Source of the DNA: Roseovarius amoyensis
GTDB taxonomy: Bacteria; Pseudomonadota; Alphaproteobacteria; Rhodobacterales; Rhodobacteraceae
Assembly (NCBI RefSeq): GCF_003260265.1
Contig: NZ_QITQ01000003.1
Span: 186,001 to 250,000, forward strand
DNA: 64,000 nt
Reading direction: 5' to 3'
Within the stretch, counting starts at the first letter, position 1. Every line of letters begins with the position of its first letter. The notes below the pieces were generated by a model. The model ran no database searches. It had not been told where the DNA came from and saw only the letters and a program-made list of their open reading frames with translations. A program made the translations under genes and the position numbers. Positions 35,586-45,384 of the stretch are shown here, one piece after another.

Positions 35586-37366
35586 TCCGCCGCGGATTGC
35601 CCGCCTGTGCGCGGCTCTTCGGGCAGAATCGGCAGTTGCATCTCGAACAGCGCCCCCCCGCCCGCGGCATTGCGCGCGGTGAGCCGCCCGCCCATGTCGT
35701 TCACGATCCCCGAGGAAATGGCAAGCCCCAGACCCACCCCTTCGCCCGGCTCCTTGGTAGTGTAGAAGGGTTCAAACAGGTTATCGATATCCTCGAGCCC
35801 GTGGCCGTTGTCGCGCACCGTCAGCACCGCCGTCTCGCCCGCGGCCAGCAGGATGTCGATGGCCGGATCGTCGACGTTACGTATGGCGTCCAGCGCGTTG
35901 CGCAACAGGTTGATCATCACCTGTTCGATGCGCACCTGGTCCCCCATCACCAGCACCGGTGTTTCGGGCAGGGTTCGCGTGATCCTGACCTGTCGCTGAC
36001 GTAGCTGCGGCTCCATCATCGCCAGCGCGGAATTCAGCGCATCGCCAAGATTTACAGGGGCAAACTCCTTGCCGCCCTGCCGGGCATATGACTTGAGCTG
36101 CTTGGTGATGGCGCCCATCCGTTCGATCAGGTCATCGATGCGCTGGAACGCGGTCACCGCCTCTTCGGGGCGGTTGCGGCCCAACAGCAGACGCGCGCCG
36201 GCAAGGTAGGTTTTCATCGCCGCCAGCGGCTGGTTCAGCTCGTGGCTGACTGCCGCCGACATCTCGCCCAGGGCCGCCAGCTTGGAGCTTTGCGCAAGCG
36301 TCTGTTCGGCCACCGCCAGGTTCTCCTGCACCCTCTGACGTTCGGCAATTTCCCGCTGCAGCCGCGCGTTCAATGCGCGAAGCTCCGCCGATTCGCGCTG
36401 AAAGATCGCCATGCGCAGCGTTGCCCGGCGGTTCAGCACATAGAACGCCAACGCCAGCAGGATGGCAAAGCACATGATTTCCAGCGCCAGAAAGCCATTC
36501 ACCTTTTCGCGCACGCTGGCATAGGTGGTGAAACTGGCGATGCGCCAGCCGCGAAAGCTGACCCGCCCGCCCACGCGCATGACCGCCTCGCCCTCGACCC
36601 AGGCGTCGGGCGGCAGGGTGTTCCAGTCAGCGGTGGCCTGCAACGCCCGCTGGATCGCGCTTGACGGCGGTTCGCGCGCCAGCGCCTCTTCTTCGGTCAG
36701 GCCGCGCCAGCGCGGTTCGGTGGCCAGGATGATGCGGCCCTCGCTGTCGGTCACCAGCACGGCGTCGGAAATGCCCGACCAGGCGCGTTCGTACTTGCCC
36801 AGCCCGACCTCGACCAGGATCACCCCGGCCAGCCCTGCCTGCGTTTCCATCCGACGGGAATAGAAAAAGCGGAAACGCCGACCTTCATCCTGCAGGATAT
36901 TGAAAATATTGTCTTTTGACCTCAGCGCCTCGACGAAGACCGGGGATTCGCGATAATTCTCACCCAGCGTTTCACGGTTGGTCGAGGCGACGACGCGGCC
37001 ATCCCTGTCGAGCAACGTCAGCGACGCGGCCGAGATTTCCTCGTTGAACGAGATAAGCCGCTGGGTGGATTGCGAATAGTCGCCGCTGGCCAGCGCAGAA
37101 ATCAGCGTTGGATCGCGGGCCAGCAGTTGCGGCACGATGGCGTTCTGGCGCAGCTCGCTCAGCAGGTTACCACTGTAGAGCGCCAGCCGCACCACGGCGC
37201 GATTGCGGGTGCTTTCGGTGAAACGGTCGGTCAGAAAACGGTTCGTGACCGCCACGGTCGCGATGGCCAGCACCACCAACCCCAGCAGGATCAGGCGCGC
37301 GCGCAAACTCAGCGTGCGGATCGCGCCGCGCGGCCTGGGATCGGGTGTGGTGGCGGGCGGGGTCAT
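35582..37366 (-). CDS. DctB-like sensor histidine kinase
   Basis: 594-aa membrane sensor: span ~24-42, periplasmic double-PAS/Cache region to ~285, second span ~293-311, a coiled coil, then the kinase core. H375 is the phosphorylated His in EMSAAVSHELNQPLAAMK; the N box is VMINLLRNALDAI, G1 VRDNGHGLED and G2 EGVGLGLAISSGIV. The architecture matches DctB, which senses C4-dicarboxylates such as succinate in the periplasm. No dct transporter genes are adjacent, so the ligand is inferred from architecture. It is coupled to the response regulator by a 4-nt overlap. Confidence 0.88.
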
Positions 37367-37405
37367 TGCGACAGACTACGCCGCTGCCAGCGCCGTCTCA
37401 AGCGT

Positions 37406-38074
37406 TCACGCGGGCTGAAGGGCAGAGACCAGCGTATCAAACAGAACCCGGCCTTCGGTGTTACCGTGAATCGGGTCCGCCATGCGTTCGGGGTGTGGCA
37501 TCATCCCCAGCACGCGGCGGTTTTCCGACAGGATGCCGGCGATGTCGCGGGCCGCGCCGTTGGGATTGTCGCAATAGCGGAACGCAACGCGATCCTCGGC
37601 GTCGAGCCGGTCAAGCGTCGCCTCGTCGGCGAAATAATTGCCGTCATGGTGCGCGATGGGAAAGGTCACCTCTGCCCCCGCCTCATAACCGCGGGTGAAT
37701 ACACTGTCGGTGGTTTCCACCGTCAGCCGCGCGGGCTTGCAGACATATTTCAGCCCGGCATTGCGCAGCAGAACACCGGGCAGCAGCCCGGTTTCGGTCA
37801 GCACCTGGAAACCATTGCAGATGCCCAGCACATAGCCGCCGCGCCCGGCATGGGCCACCACCGCCTGGCAGATCGGGGAATTGGCGGCAATGGCGCCGCA
37901 GCGCAGGTAATCGCCAAAGGAAAAGCCGCCCGGAATGCCGACCACGTCGACATCGGCAGGCAGGTCGGTATCCTTGTGCCAGACCATCGAGACCCTGGCG
38001 CCCGCATCCTCGAACGCGACCCGCAGATCGCGGTCGCAGTTGGAACCGGGAAAGACGATGACCGCGGCGTGCAT
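37406..38074 (-). CDS. purQ: Phosphoribosylformylglycinamidine synthase, glutaminase subunit
   Basis: 222-aa class I amidotransferase supplying ammonia to PurL in purine synthesis. It starts [17 protein letters not shown], with [19 protein letters not shown], the nucleophile Cys in [11 protein letters not shown] and the catalytic His/Glu near the end (MMPHPERM). Its start overlaps the purS stop by one base (38074). Genes purQ, purS and purC are in tandem on the minus strand; purL is not seen here. Confidence 0.95.
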   Translation of the reverse strand: MHAAVIVFPGSNCDRDLRVAFEDAGARVSMVWHKDTDLPADVDVVGIPGGFSFGDYLRCGAIAANSPICQAVVAHAGRGGYVLGICNGFQVLTETGLLPGVLLRNAGLKYVCKPARLTVETTDSVFTRGYEAGAEVTFPIAHHDGNYFADEATLDRLDAEDRVAFRYCDNPNGAARDIAGILSENRRVLGMMPHPERMADPIHGNTEGRVLFDTLVSALQPA

Positions 38075-38313
38075 CACGACACCTCTATCGAATAGCTTTC
38101 GATCACTGTGTTCGCGAGCAGCTTTTCGCACATCTCTGTAACGGCCGCCTCGGCCTTTGCCTTGTCGGTTTCAGCCAGGTCCAGCTCTACCACCTTGCCC
38201 TGGCGCACGCCCTCGATCCCGTCAAATCCCAGCTGCCTCAGCGCGTGGCGCACCGCCTCGCCCTGAGGGTCGAGCACGCCCGCCTTCAGCATCACCTGCA
38301 CCCGTGCCTTCAT
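38074..38313 (-). CDS. purS: Phosphoribosylformylglycinamidine synthase, PurS subunit
   Basis: 79-aa small subunit joining PurQ and PurL in the FGAM synthase complex. The family pattern [20 protein letters not shown] and [19 protein letters not shown] is complete. It lies between purC (28 bp upstream) and purQ (one-base overlap), as in the usual alphaproteobacterial order. Confidence 0.95.
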   Translation of the reverse strand: MKARVQVMLKAGVLDPQGEAVRHALRQLGFDGIEGVRQGKVVELDLAETDKAKAEAAVTEMCEKLLANTVIESYSIEVS

Positions 38314-38341
38314 CGCCCTGCCCTTTCTGCGCCCCGTATCC

Positions 38342-39103
38342 TCAGTTCACCAGTGTCGGCCGTGTCATGTGGGTGCCGCCCTTGGGCATCACGCCCAGCC
38401 GCCTGGCCACCTCGGTATAGGCATCGGTGAGCGACCCCAGGTCACGGCGGAACACGTCCTTGTCCAGTTTCTTGCCGGTCTCGATATCCCACAGCCGGCA
38501 GCTGTCGGGAGAGATCTCGTCGGCGACGATCAGGCGCTGGAAATCGCCGTCATAGACGCGGCCGATCTCGATCTTGAAATCAACCAGCTTGATGTCGACG
38601 GCGTACATCACGCCAGACAGGAAATCGTTGACCCGCAGCGCCAGGCTGAGGATGTCGTCCATGTCCTGCTGGCTGGCCCAGCCGAATGCGGCGATATGTT
38701 CTTCGGTCACCAGCGGGTCGCCCAGCTTGTCGTCCTTGAGGCAGTATTCCACAACCGGGCGCGGCAGGGTGGTGCCCTCTTCGATGCCCAGCCGTTGGGC
38801 CATCGACCCGGCGGCAAAGTTGCGCACGATCACCTCGAGCGGCACGATCTCGCAGGCGCGCACAAGCTGTTCGCGCATGTTGAGGCGCCGGATGAAGTGG
38901 TTGGGGATGCCGACATTGGTCAGCCCGTTCATGAAATACTCGCTCAGCATGTTGTTGAGCACGCCCTTGCCCTCGATCACGTCCTTTTTCTGGGCGTTGA
39001 AGGCGGTGGCGTCATCCTTGAAGTACTGAACAATGGTACCGGGCTCCGGCCCTTCGAAAAGCGTCTTGGCCTTGCCTTCGTAGATCTTTTTGCGCCGCGC
39101 CAT
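38342..39103 (-). CDS. purC: Phosphoribosylaminoimidazole-succinocarboxamide synthase (SAICAR synthetase)
   Basis: 253-aa ATP-dependent ligase joining CAIR and aspartate. It starts [20 protein letters not shown], with [40 protein letters not shown] and the C-terminal [38 protein letters not shown] sits 8 nt before the ATG. The frame remains open for another ~190 codons upstream, but that part has none of the family and is rejected. The 192 bp to the divergent DUF1476 gene hold both promoters. Confidence 0.95.
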   Translation of the reverse strand: MARRKKIYEGKAKTLFEGPEPGTIVQYFKDDATAFNAQKKDVIEGKGVLNNMLSEYFMNGLTNVGIPNHFIRRLNMREQLVRACEIVPLEVIVRNFAAGSMAQRLGIEEGTTLPRPVVEYCLKDDKLGDPLVTEEHIAAFGWASQQDMDDILSLALRVNDFLSGVMYAVDIKLVDFKIEIGRVYDGDFQRLIVADEISPDSCRLWDIETGKKLDKDVFRRDLGSLTDAYTEVARRLGVMPKGGTHMTRPTLVN

Positions 39104-39295
39104 GATCACTCCAAACCTGTGCGGACCCTGGCGCGCCTGTCGCGCGGGGCCTTGGCGTCTCAATAGTCCAAGGCCGGGGCAGCCGCAAGCGCACAGAGCC
39201 GGCCTTTTGGCACCGCGGCGCCCTGCCCCCTTGCGGTTTGCGCCCCCCGCGGGCATATCTGTCGCGATTGAATCGCCCAGCCAGGGAGCGGCCTT

Positions 39296-39610
39296 ATGAC
39301 CACTTTCGACGATCGCGAAAACGCGTTTGAGAACAAGTACAAGCATGACGAAGAAATGAAGTTCAAGGCGCAGATGCGTTGTAACAAGCTGCTGGGCCTC
39401 TGGGCTGCAGAGCTGCTGGGCAAGACCGGCGAAGACGCAAATGCCTATGCCATCGAGGTGGTCAAGTCCGATTTCGAAGAGGCCGGGCACGAGGACGTGA
39501 TCCGCAAGGTGGCTCAGGATCTGGGCGATCTGGCCGATGCCGACACCATCCGCGCCAAGATGGACGAGCTGACGATCGTCGCCAAGGACCAGGTGATGAA
39601 AGAAGCCTGA
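39296..39610 (+). CDS. DUF1476 family protein (F1-ATPase zeta-subunit inhibitor type)
   Basis: 104-aa helical protein starting [20 protein letters not shown], the hallmark of DUF1476. In Paracoccus the family member is the zeta subunit, which inhibits the F1-ATPase through its N-terminal segment; most alphaproteobacteria have a copy. It is a single gene followed by a hairpin. The N-terminal inhibitory motif is intact. Confidence 0.88.
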   Translation: MTTFDDRENAFENKYKHDEEMKFKAQMRCNKLLGLWAAELLGKTGEDANAYAIEVVKSDFEEAGHEDVIRKVAQDLGDLADADTIRAKMDELTIVAKDQVMKEA

Positions 39611-39623
39611 CACCGCGCCCGGC

Positions 39624-39650
39624 CGGCTGCGGAAAACACCCCCGCAGCCG
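39624..39650 (+). terminator. Hairpin after the DUF1476 gene
   Basis: CGGCTGCGG / CCGCAGCCG, perfect 9-bp arms and a 9-nt loop (AAAACACCC), 13 bp after the stop. No T-tract follows. It also sits 45 bp before the next start codon and could act on that leader. Confidence 0.5.
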
Positions 39651-39695
39651 CGCCGCAAGGCTGCACGCACGCCTCTTCATCCAACAGGACCGATC

Positions 39696-40721
39696 ATGAC
39701 CAACGCCCTTTCCCGCATGCTGCAAGACCGCGAGTGGATTCTCGCGGACGGTGCGACCGGCACCAACCTTTTCAACATGGGGCTGAGTTCGGGCGACGCG
39801 CCCGAGATGTGGAACGAAGAGCACCCCGAGCGGATCGAAAAGCTGTATACGCTTGCGGTCGATGCGGGCAGCGACCTGTTTCTGACCAACTCCTTCGGCG
39901 GCAATGCCGCGCGGCTGAAACTGCACGGCGCCGAGCGGCGCGCGCGGACGCTGTCGCGCATCGCCGCCGAGATCGGGCGCGAGGTGGCAGATCGCCAGGA
40001 CCGCCCGGTGATCGTGGCCGGCTCGGTGGGCCCGACGGGCGAGATCATGGCGCCGATGGGCGAACTCACGCACGAGCTGGCGGTCGAGATATTCCACGAA
40101 CAGGCCGACGGGCTGAAAGAGGGCGGCGCAGACGTGCTGTGGCTGGAAACCATTTCAGCCCCCGGTGAATACAAGGCCGCGGCAGAGGCGTTTGCCCTGG
40201 CCGGGATGCCCTGGTGCGGCACGATGAGCTTTGACACCGCCGGGCGCTCGATGATGGGGGTCACCTCTTCCGACCTGGCCGCGCTGGTCGAAAAACTGGA
40301 TCACCCGCCGCTGGCCTACGGCGCCAATTGCGGCGTCGGCGCGTCGGACCTGATGCGCACGGTTCTGGGCTTTGTCGCCCACGGCACCGAGCGGCCGATC
40401 ATCGCCAAGGGCAATGCCGGCATCCCGAAATATGTCGACGGACATATCCACTATGACGGCACCCCCGAACTGATGGCCGAATACGCGGTGCTGGCGCGTG
40501 ATGCCGGCGCGCGTATCATCGGCGGCTGCTGTGGCACCATGTCCGAACACCTGTCCAAGATGCGCGAGGCGCTGGAAACCCGCCCCGCGGGTCCGCGCCC
40601 GACGCTGGAACAGATCGCGGCAGCGCTTGGCCCGTTCTCTTCGGCCGCCGACGGCACCAGCGAGGAAGAGCAGGTATCGTCGCGCGATCGCGCCAGTCGC
40701 GGCCGCCGCCGGCGCCGCTGA
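39696..40721 (+). CDS. Homocysteine S-methyltransferase component of a split methionine synthase (Bmt-like)
   Basis: 341-aa TIM-barrel enzyme of the pfam02574 family. It starts ILADGATGTNLFNMGL, with the zinc Cys motifs YGANCGVGAS and IIGGCCGTMSEHL. Often annotated betaine-homocysteine methyltransferase. Downstream is a separate B12-binding protein, and in Phaeobacter the methionine synthase reaction is known to be divided among such proteins, so a MetH-domain role (methyl transfer from cobalamin to homocysteine) is likely. The C-terminal 20 residues are disordered and end in an Arg run. The pterin-binding and reactivation proteins are not in this window. Confidence 0.85.
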   Translation: MTNALSRMLQDREWILADGATGTNLFNMGLSSGDAPEMWNEEHPERIEKLYTLAVDAGSDLFLTNSFGGNAARLKLHGAERRARTLSRIAAEIGREVADRQDRPVIVAGSVGPTGEIMAPMGELTHELAVEIFHEQADGLKEGGADVLWLETISAPGEYKAAAEAFALAGMPWCGTMSFDTAGRSMMGVTSSDLAALVEKLDHPPLAYGANCGVGASDLMRTVLGFVAHGTERPIIAKGNAGIPKYVDGHIHYDGTPELMAEYAVLARDAGARIIGGCCGTMSEHLSKMREALETRPAGPRPTLEQIAAALGPFSSAADGTSEEEQVSSRDRASRGRRRRR

Positions 40722-40925
40722 CGCAAATAAGGCATCCGCGCTGCCCCCAAAGGTGCAGGAAATTCATGGTTATCTTTGATATCTTTCATGCCCGGTTTGC
40801 CGGAATTGTCGCTATAGGTCGGTAGCAGTACGGAGCATGTCGTAATTCGCAAAGTCGGCTCCGGCAATTTGGCGATAGCTGCGAAGCAGGCCGTGCGCGG
40901 CACACTCTAGGCAAGGAAAATCCCC

Positions 40926-41630
40926 ATGTCCGATGAAGAAGAAGACATCGTCCTGTCCGAGCTTGATGACGAGGAACTGGCCCAGCAGATGTGGGACGAC
41001 CTCTATGACGGTCTCAAGGAAGAGATCGAAGAGGGCGTGAACATTCTGCTCGAGCGCGGCTGGGAGCCGTACAAGGTATTGACCGAGGCCCTGGTCGGCG
41101 GCATGACCATCGTCGGCAAGGATTTCCGCGATGGCATCCTGTTCGTTCCCGAGGTGCTGCTGGCCGCCAACGCGATGAAGGGCGGCATGTTCATCCTCAA
41201 GCCGCTTCTGGCTGAAACCGGTGCCCCCCGCGTGGGCAAGATGGTGATCGGCACCGTCAAGGGCGACATCCACGACATCGGCAAGAACCTGGTGTCGATG
41301 ATGATGGAAGGCGCAGGTTTCGAAGTGATCGATCTGGGTATCAACAACCCGGTCGAGAACTATCTGGAGGCGATCGAGACCGAACAGCCCGACATCCTGG
41401 GCATGTCCGCGCTGCTGACGACGACCATGCCCTACATGAAGGTCGTGATCGACACGATGGTGGAAATGGGCATCCGCGAGGATTACATCGTTCTGGTCGG
41501 CGGTGCGCCCCTGAACGAGGAATTCGGCCGCGCCATTGGGGCCGACGCCTATTGCCGCGACGCTGCGGTTGCTGTGGAAACGGCGAAGGAATTCGTCGGC
41601 CGCAAGCACAACCAGGGCGCAGTGGCCTGA
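40926..41630 (+). CDS. Corrinoid (cobalamin-binding) methyltransferase protein
   Basis: 234-aa protein with the B12-binding four-helix cap (residues ~15-100) and Rossmann domain. The lower-ligand motif D-x-H-x-x-G is present in VIGTVKGDIHDIGKNLVSMM, with SALLTTTMPYMK and VGGAPLNEEF (GG motif). It carries the methyl group in the split methionine synthase proposed here. It lies 204 bp after the homocysteine methyltransferase gene; no cobalamin or SAM riboswitch was recognised in that gap. Confidence 0.88.
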   Translation: MSDEEEDIVLSELDDEELAQQMWDDLYDGLKEEIEEGVNILLERGWEPYKVLTEALVGGMTIVGKDFRDGILFVPEVLLAANAMKGGMFILKPLLAETGAPRVGKMVIGTVKGDIHDIGKNLVSMMMEGAGFEVIDLGINNPVENYLEAIETEQPDILGMSALLTTTMPYMKVVIDTMVEMGIREDYIVLVGGAPLNEEFGRAIGADAYCRDAAVAVETAKEFVGRKHNQGAVA

Positions 41631-41701
41631 TCCAGGCAGCGTCGCAGCTACGGTATTGGCCCGCCCTCTGCGCGGGCCGGCGCCAGACGGAGTGACGCGA
41701 T

Positions 41702-42337
41702 ATGACCGGCCTTCCCAGCGATATCACATTGGCCGAAGCGGGCTTTGCCGATATCCGGCCGGGCCGCATCCTGCTGATCGCCTGTGGCGCACTGGCGCGC
41801 GAGATCCTGGCGCTGAAGAATGCCAATGGCTGGGATCACATGAGCCTGCAGTGCCTGCCCGCCAGCCTGCATCTCTACCCCGATCGAATCACCGCTGCGG
41901 TTGAACAGGCTGTGCTGGAAAACCGCGACAGCTATGACGAGATATTTGTCGTCTACGCCGATTGCGGCACCGGCGGGCAACTGGCCGCGAAATGCGCCGA
42001 GATGGGTGTCGAAATGGTCGAGGGCCCGCATTGCTATGCCTTTTTCGAAGGGCTCGACACGTTTTCCGAACACAACGAGGCCACGGCCTTTTACCTGACC
42101 GATTTTCTGGTGCGCCAGTTCGACGCCTTCGTGTGGCGCGCAATGGGGTTCGACCGCCACCCCGAACTGATAGAAATGATGTTCGGCAACTATACCAAGC
42201 TGGTCTATCAGGCCCAGACCCATGACCCCGCGCTGGACGCCAAGGCGCGCGAATGCGCGGCGCGCCTGGGGCTGGAATACGAATACCGCTTTACCGGCTA
42301 TGGCGGGCTTGAAACCGCGCTGGCGGCGCGCGTCTGA
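41702..42337 (+). CDS. DUF1638 family protein
   Basis: 211-aa protein of DUF1638: ILLIACGALAREILALKNAN, IFVVYADCGTGGQLAA, VEGPHCYAFFEG. The Cys residues in ACGAL, ADCGTGG and PHCYAF could bind a metal or thiol. It lies 71 bp after the corrinoid-protein gene and is often next to methylamine or corrinoid methyltransferase genes in this group, so a helper role in methyl transfer is plausible, not shown. Confidence 0.82.
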   Translation: MTGLPSDITLAEAGFADIRPGRILLIACGALAREILALKNANGWDHMSLQCLPASLHLYPDRITAAVEQAVLENRDSYDEIFVVYADCGTGGQLAAKCAEMGVEMVEGPHCYAFFEGLDTFSEHNEATAFYLTDFLVRQFDAFVWRAMGFDRHPELIEMMFGNYTKLVYQAQTHDPALDAKARECAARLGLEYEYRFTGYGGLETALAARV

Positions 42338-42344
42338 GCGGCGC

Positions 42345-42758
42345 TCAGGCCGCCGCCTCGGCCGACACCTTGCGAATACGTTCGATCATCGCCCGCAGCC
42401 CGTTGGAGCGCTGCGACGACAGGTGATCCTGCAACGACAGCCGGCCCAGTTCGCCCTCGGCGTCGATGCCCGGCACCTGTTGTACCGGCGTGCCGTCGTA
42501 CAGCGCCCGCAGCACCGCGATCAGGCCGCGCACGATCATCGCGTCGCTGTCACCTTCGAAGGTGAAGATGCCGCCATCGATTCGCGGATGCAGCCACACC
42601 TGGCTGGCACAGCCGTCGACCTTGGTCGCCGGAACCTTCAACGCGTCATCCAGCGGCGTCATCTCGCGGCCGCGTTCGATGACATAGCGATAGCGGTCCT
42701 CCCAGTCCTCCAGAAGTTCGAAATCCTCGACGATATCCTCGAATGCCTGGCTGGCCAC
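42345..42758 (-). CDS. sufE: Cysteine desulfuration protein SufE
   Basis: 137-aa sulfur acceptor for SufS in Fe-S cluster assembly. The active Cys is in the family motif KVDGCASQVWL, and the DxFEx-type start (FEDIVEDFELLEDWEDRYRY) and length fit. It is convergent with the DUF1638 gene with a 7-bp gap. Other suf genes are not in the window. Confidence 0.93.
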   Translation of the reverse strand: MASQAFEDIVEDFELLEDWEDRYRYVIERGREMTPLDDALKVPATKVDGCASQVWLHPRIDGGIFTFEGDSDAMIVRGLIAVLRALYDGTPVQQVPGIDAEGELGRLSLQDHLSSQRSNGLRAMIERIRKVSAEAAA

Positions 42759-42920
42759 GGGTCCGTGCTCCTCTTATTGCGGCGTGTTGCGTTCGCCCCT
42801 GCCGACACCTAGGCGGGCAAGGGCCCCGCGTCCAGACCCGGGGCCATGTCCAACCGGCGCTTTTCAAGCCGCGGCATTTGCGCTACGACCCTGACGCAGG
42901 ATAACAAAGGCGGTTTGACC

Positions 42921-43508
42921 ATGCGGTTTTCTCTGGTCGTTCTTCTGGTTGCGACGATGCTCTTGCCGGCTTGTGGCGGCAGCCTGCGCGACTCGCGCAT
43001 CAACCCGGCCAACTGGTTCGGACGCAGCACCTCGGTCGAGACCGAGCCCGGCACCGTGCGCACCGCCGACGGGCGCGTCGAAGAGGTCAACCCCCTGATC
43101 GGCGAACGCCGGCAGTCAAGGATGATCCCGACCAACCGCAAGGTGCAAAATGATTCGGGCAGCATCTTCGACCGCGGCAAGAAAGAAGAAATTTACGAGG
43201 GCACGCGCATCGACCGTGTCACCGACCTGGCGGTCGAACGCACCTCGACCGGCGCCATCGTGCGCGTCACCGGTGTCAGCTCTCGTCAGGGCGCCTATGA
43301 CGTGCGGCTGCTGCCGGTGGGCGACGGCAAACCCGTCGACGGCGTGATGACCTATGAGTTGTTGGCCCTGCAGCCGATCAATACGGCCATCGGCCCTGAA
43401 CACACCCGCCGGATCCAGGCGGCGCTGCCGCTCAGTGTCAACGATCTGGAAGAGATCCGCACCATCCGTATCATCGCCCGGCACAACACCACCCAGACCA
43501 CCCGCTGA
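42921..43508 (+). CDS. Putative lipoprotein of unknown function
   Basis: 195-aa protein with lipobox MLLPACGG after a basic/hydrophobic N-terminus (MRFSLVVLLVATMLLPACGG). The mature part contains INPANWFGRS, a Glu/Arg-rich middle, then EGTRIDRVTDLAVERTSTGA and a beta-rich C-terminal half. It appears conserved in this family of bacteria, but I do not recognise a function. Start at the Met that begins the signal; the 25 residues upstream in frame are rejected. Convergent with rnd. Confidence 0.78.
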   Translation: MRFSLVVLLVATMLLPACGGSLRDSRINPANWFGRSTSVETEPGTVRTADGRVEEVNPLIGERRQSRMIPTNRKVQNDSGSIFDRGKKEEIYEGTRIDRVTDLAVERTSTGAIVRVTGVSSRQGAYDVRLLPVGDGKPVDGVMTYELLALQPINTAIGPEHTRRIQAALPLSVNDLEEIRTIRIIARHNTTQTTR

Positions 43509-43536
43509 GGGCCCCTGCCCGGCCCCGATGGCGGGG

Positions 43537-44724
43537 TCAGAGTGGAACGGTCGTCACGTTGCGGCCCTTGACCGCCAGCCCGACGCGACCCTCGCACAGC
43601 TCCAGCGCATCGCTGCCGAATACCTCGTGGCGCCAGCCATGCAGCGCCGGCACGTCGCGCGCGCCGCCCGCCAGCGCATCCAGGTCGGCGGCGCTGGCGA
43701 TCAGCCGCGAGGCGACGCCGGCCTCTGTCGCCTTGGCCTTCAGCAGCACGCGCAAAAGGTCCGCCAGCGCGGGGTTTGCCTGCGGGATATCGCGCCCGGC
43801 ATCCAGCCTGGGCAGCGCATCGTCCGGGCATTCCAGCCCCGCCTTGACCGCTTTCAGGATACCCTCGGCGATGTCACCGCGCCGCGCCTCGCGCAGCAGC
43901 AGGCGCCCGCGCGACAGATCCTCGGGCGACCTGGGCTTGGTCGAGGCCAGCTCGACCAGGGCATCGTCCTTGAGCACGCGATTGCGGGGGATGTTGCGCG
44001 CCTGCGCGTGCGCCTCGCGGAACCGTGCCAGTTCTCGCACGATGGCCAGAAACCGGCCCGATCCGTTGCGGGTGCGGATGCGCTGCCAGGCTTCTTCGGG
44101 GCGCACGATATAGGTCTCGGGGTTGTTGAGAACTTCCATTTCCTCGGCCACCCATTTTTCGCGGCCGGTCTCGGCCAACCGGGCCGAGAGGTGTTCGTAG
44201 ATGTTGCGCAGATGGGTGACATCGGCCAACGCATAGGTCTGCTGCGCCACCGACAACGGCCGGCGCGACCAGTCGGTAAAGCGCGAGGTCTTGTCGAGGC
44301 TCTGGCGCGCAACCTTGCGCACCAGTGTCTCGTATCCCACCTGGTCGCCGAAGCCGCAGACCATCGCCGCGACCTGGGTGTCAAACAGCGGCGTCGGGAT
44401 AAGCCCGGCATCGACGTGGAAGATTTCCAGATCCTGCCGCGCCGCGTGAAAGACCTTGACCACCGAGGTGTCGAGAAACAGATCGTAAAGCGGGTCCAGC
44501 GACATCCCGTCACCGGCGATCGGATCGACCAGCACCGCATTGTCGTCGTCGTCGCCCGGCAGCGCCAGTTGCACGAGGCAAAGCTGGGCATAATAGCTGC
44601 GCTCGCGCAGGAATTCGGTGTCGACAGTCACATAGGGCGCTTCGCGGCCGCGGGCGCAAAAAGCGGCAAGCTCGTCAGTGGTGGTGATGGTCGTCACGCG
44701 GGGTCGGTTGTCCTGCTTGGTCAT
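43537..44724 (-). CDS. rnd: Ribonuclease D
   Basis: 395-aa 3'-5' exonuclease of the DEDDy type, trimming tRNA 3' ends. The DEDD residues lie in YVTVDTEFLRERSYY, KVFHAARQDLEIFH and the YALADVTHL block (Tyr and last Asp). An HRDC domain occupies ~200-290 (LVELASTKPRSPEDL). The ending is typical. It is divergent from nothing closer than purN (66 bp). Confidence 0.92.
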   Translation of the reverse strand: MTKQDNRPRVTTITTTDELAAFCARGREAPYVTVDTEFLRERSYYAQLCLVQLALPGDDDDNAVLVDPIAGDGMSLDPLYDLFLDTSVVKVFHAARQDLEIFHVDAGLIPTPLFDTQVAAMVCGFGDQVGYETLVRKVARQSLDKTSRFTDWSRRPLSVAQQTYALADVTHLRNIYEHLSARLAETGREKWVAEEMEVLNNPETYIVRPEEAWQRIRTRNGSGRFLAIVRELARFREAHAQARNIPRNRVLKDDALVELASTKPRSPEDLSRGRLLLREARRGDIAEGILKAVKAGLECPDDALPRLDAGRDIPQANPALADLLRVLLKAKATEAGVASRLIASAADLDALAGGARDVPALHGWRHEVFGSDALELCEGRVGLAVKGRNVTTVPL

Positions 44725-44790
44725 GGTGCCTCGTATAATCCCCTTGCCTGTCGATATAGACGGATGGGGCGGAAATGAAAACCGCGTGCC

Positions 44791-45384
44791 TCAGGGCAGG
44801 AACACGGGGCGCCGGTCGCCGGCGGCAAACCGGCGCAGAACCGCCGGATAAAGGATGTGCTCTTGCGTCAGCACCCGCGCCGCCAGCATGTCCGGCGTGT
44901 CGCCGGGCAGAACCGGCACCCGCGCCTGGCCCAGGATCGGGCCGGCGTCCAGCTCGGCTGTGACTTCGTGCACGGTGCATCCGGCCTCGGGGTCGCCCGC
45001 CGTCAGCGCGCGGGCATGGGTGTCGAGCCCGGGATATTTCGGCAAGAGCGAGGGGTGGATGTTCAGCATCCTGCCCTGCCAGTTCGCCACGAAGGCGGGC
45101 GTCAGGATGCGCATGAACCCGGCCAGGCAGACGATCTCGGCCCCTACCTTTTCCAATTCACGCTGAAGTGTGGCCTCAAACCCGGCCCGGTCGCCCGCGA
45201 ATGGGCGATGATCGACCACCGCCACCGGCACGCCCCGCGCCGCGGCCTTTTCCAGCCCGCCGGCATTCGGGTCGTTCGACAGCACCAGACAGGGCCGCGC
45301 CGGATGATCGCCAGTCATGCTGTCAACCAGCGCGACCATGTTCGAACCGCCGCCGGAAATCAGGATCGCGACCCGCTGCGTCAC
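44791..45384 (-). CDS. purN: Phosphoribosylglycinamide formyltransferase
   Basis: 197-aa N10-formyltetrahydrofolate-dependent GAR transformylase. It starts [20 protein letters not shown], with [34 protein letters not shown] and the catalytic Asn-His-Asp within [20 protein letters not shown] and the D of ELDAGPIL. The start overlaps the purM stop by 4 nt. Confidence 0.95.
   Translation of the reverse strand: MTQRVAILISGGGSNMVALVDSMTGDHPARPCLVLSNDPNAGGLEKAAARGVPVAVVDHRPFAGDRAGFEATLQRELEKVGAEIVCLAGFMRILTPAFVANWQGRMLNIHPSLLPKYPGLDTHARALTAGDPEAGCTVHEVTAELDAGPILGQARVPVLPGDTPDMLAARVLTQEHILYPAVLRRFAAGDRRPVFLP

Noticed and set aside
40722..40925. Possible riboswitch before the corrinoid protein gene
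   Set aside because: No cobalamin, SAM or SAH riboswitch core was recognised by eye; only short complementary stretches are present.
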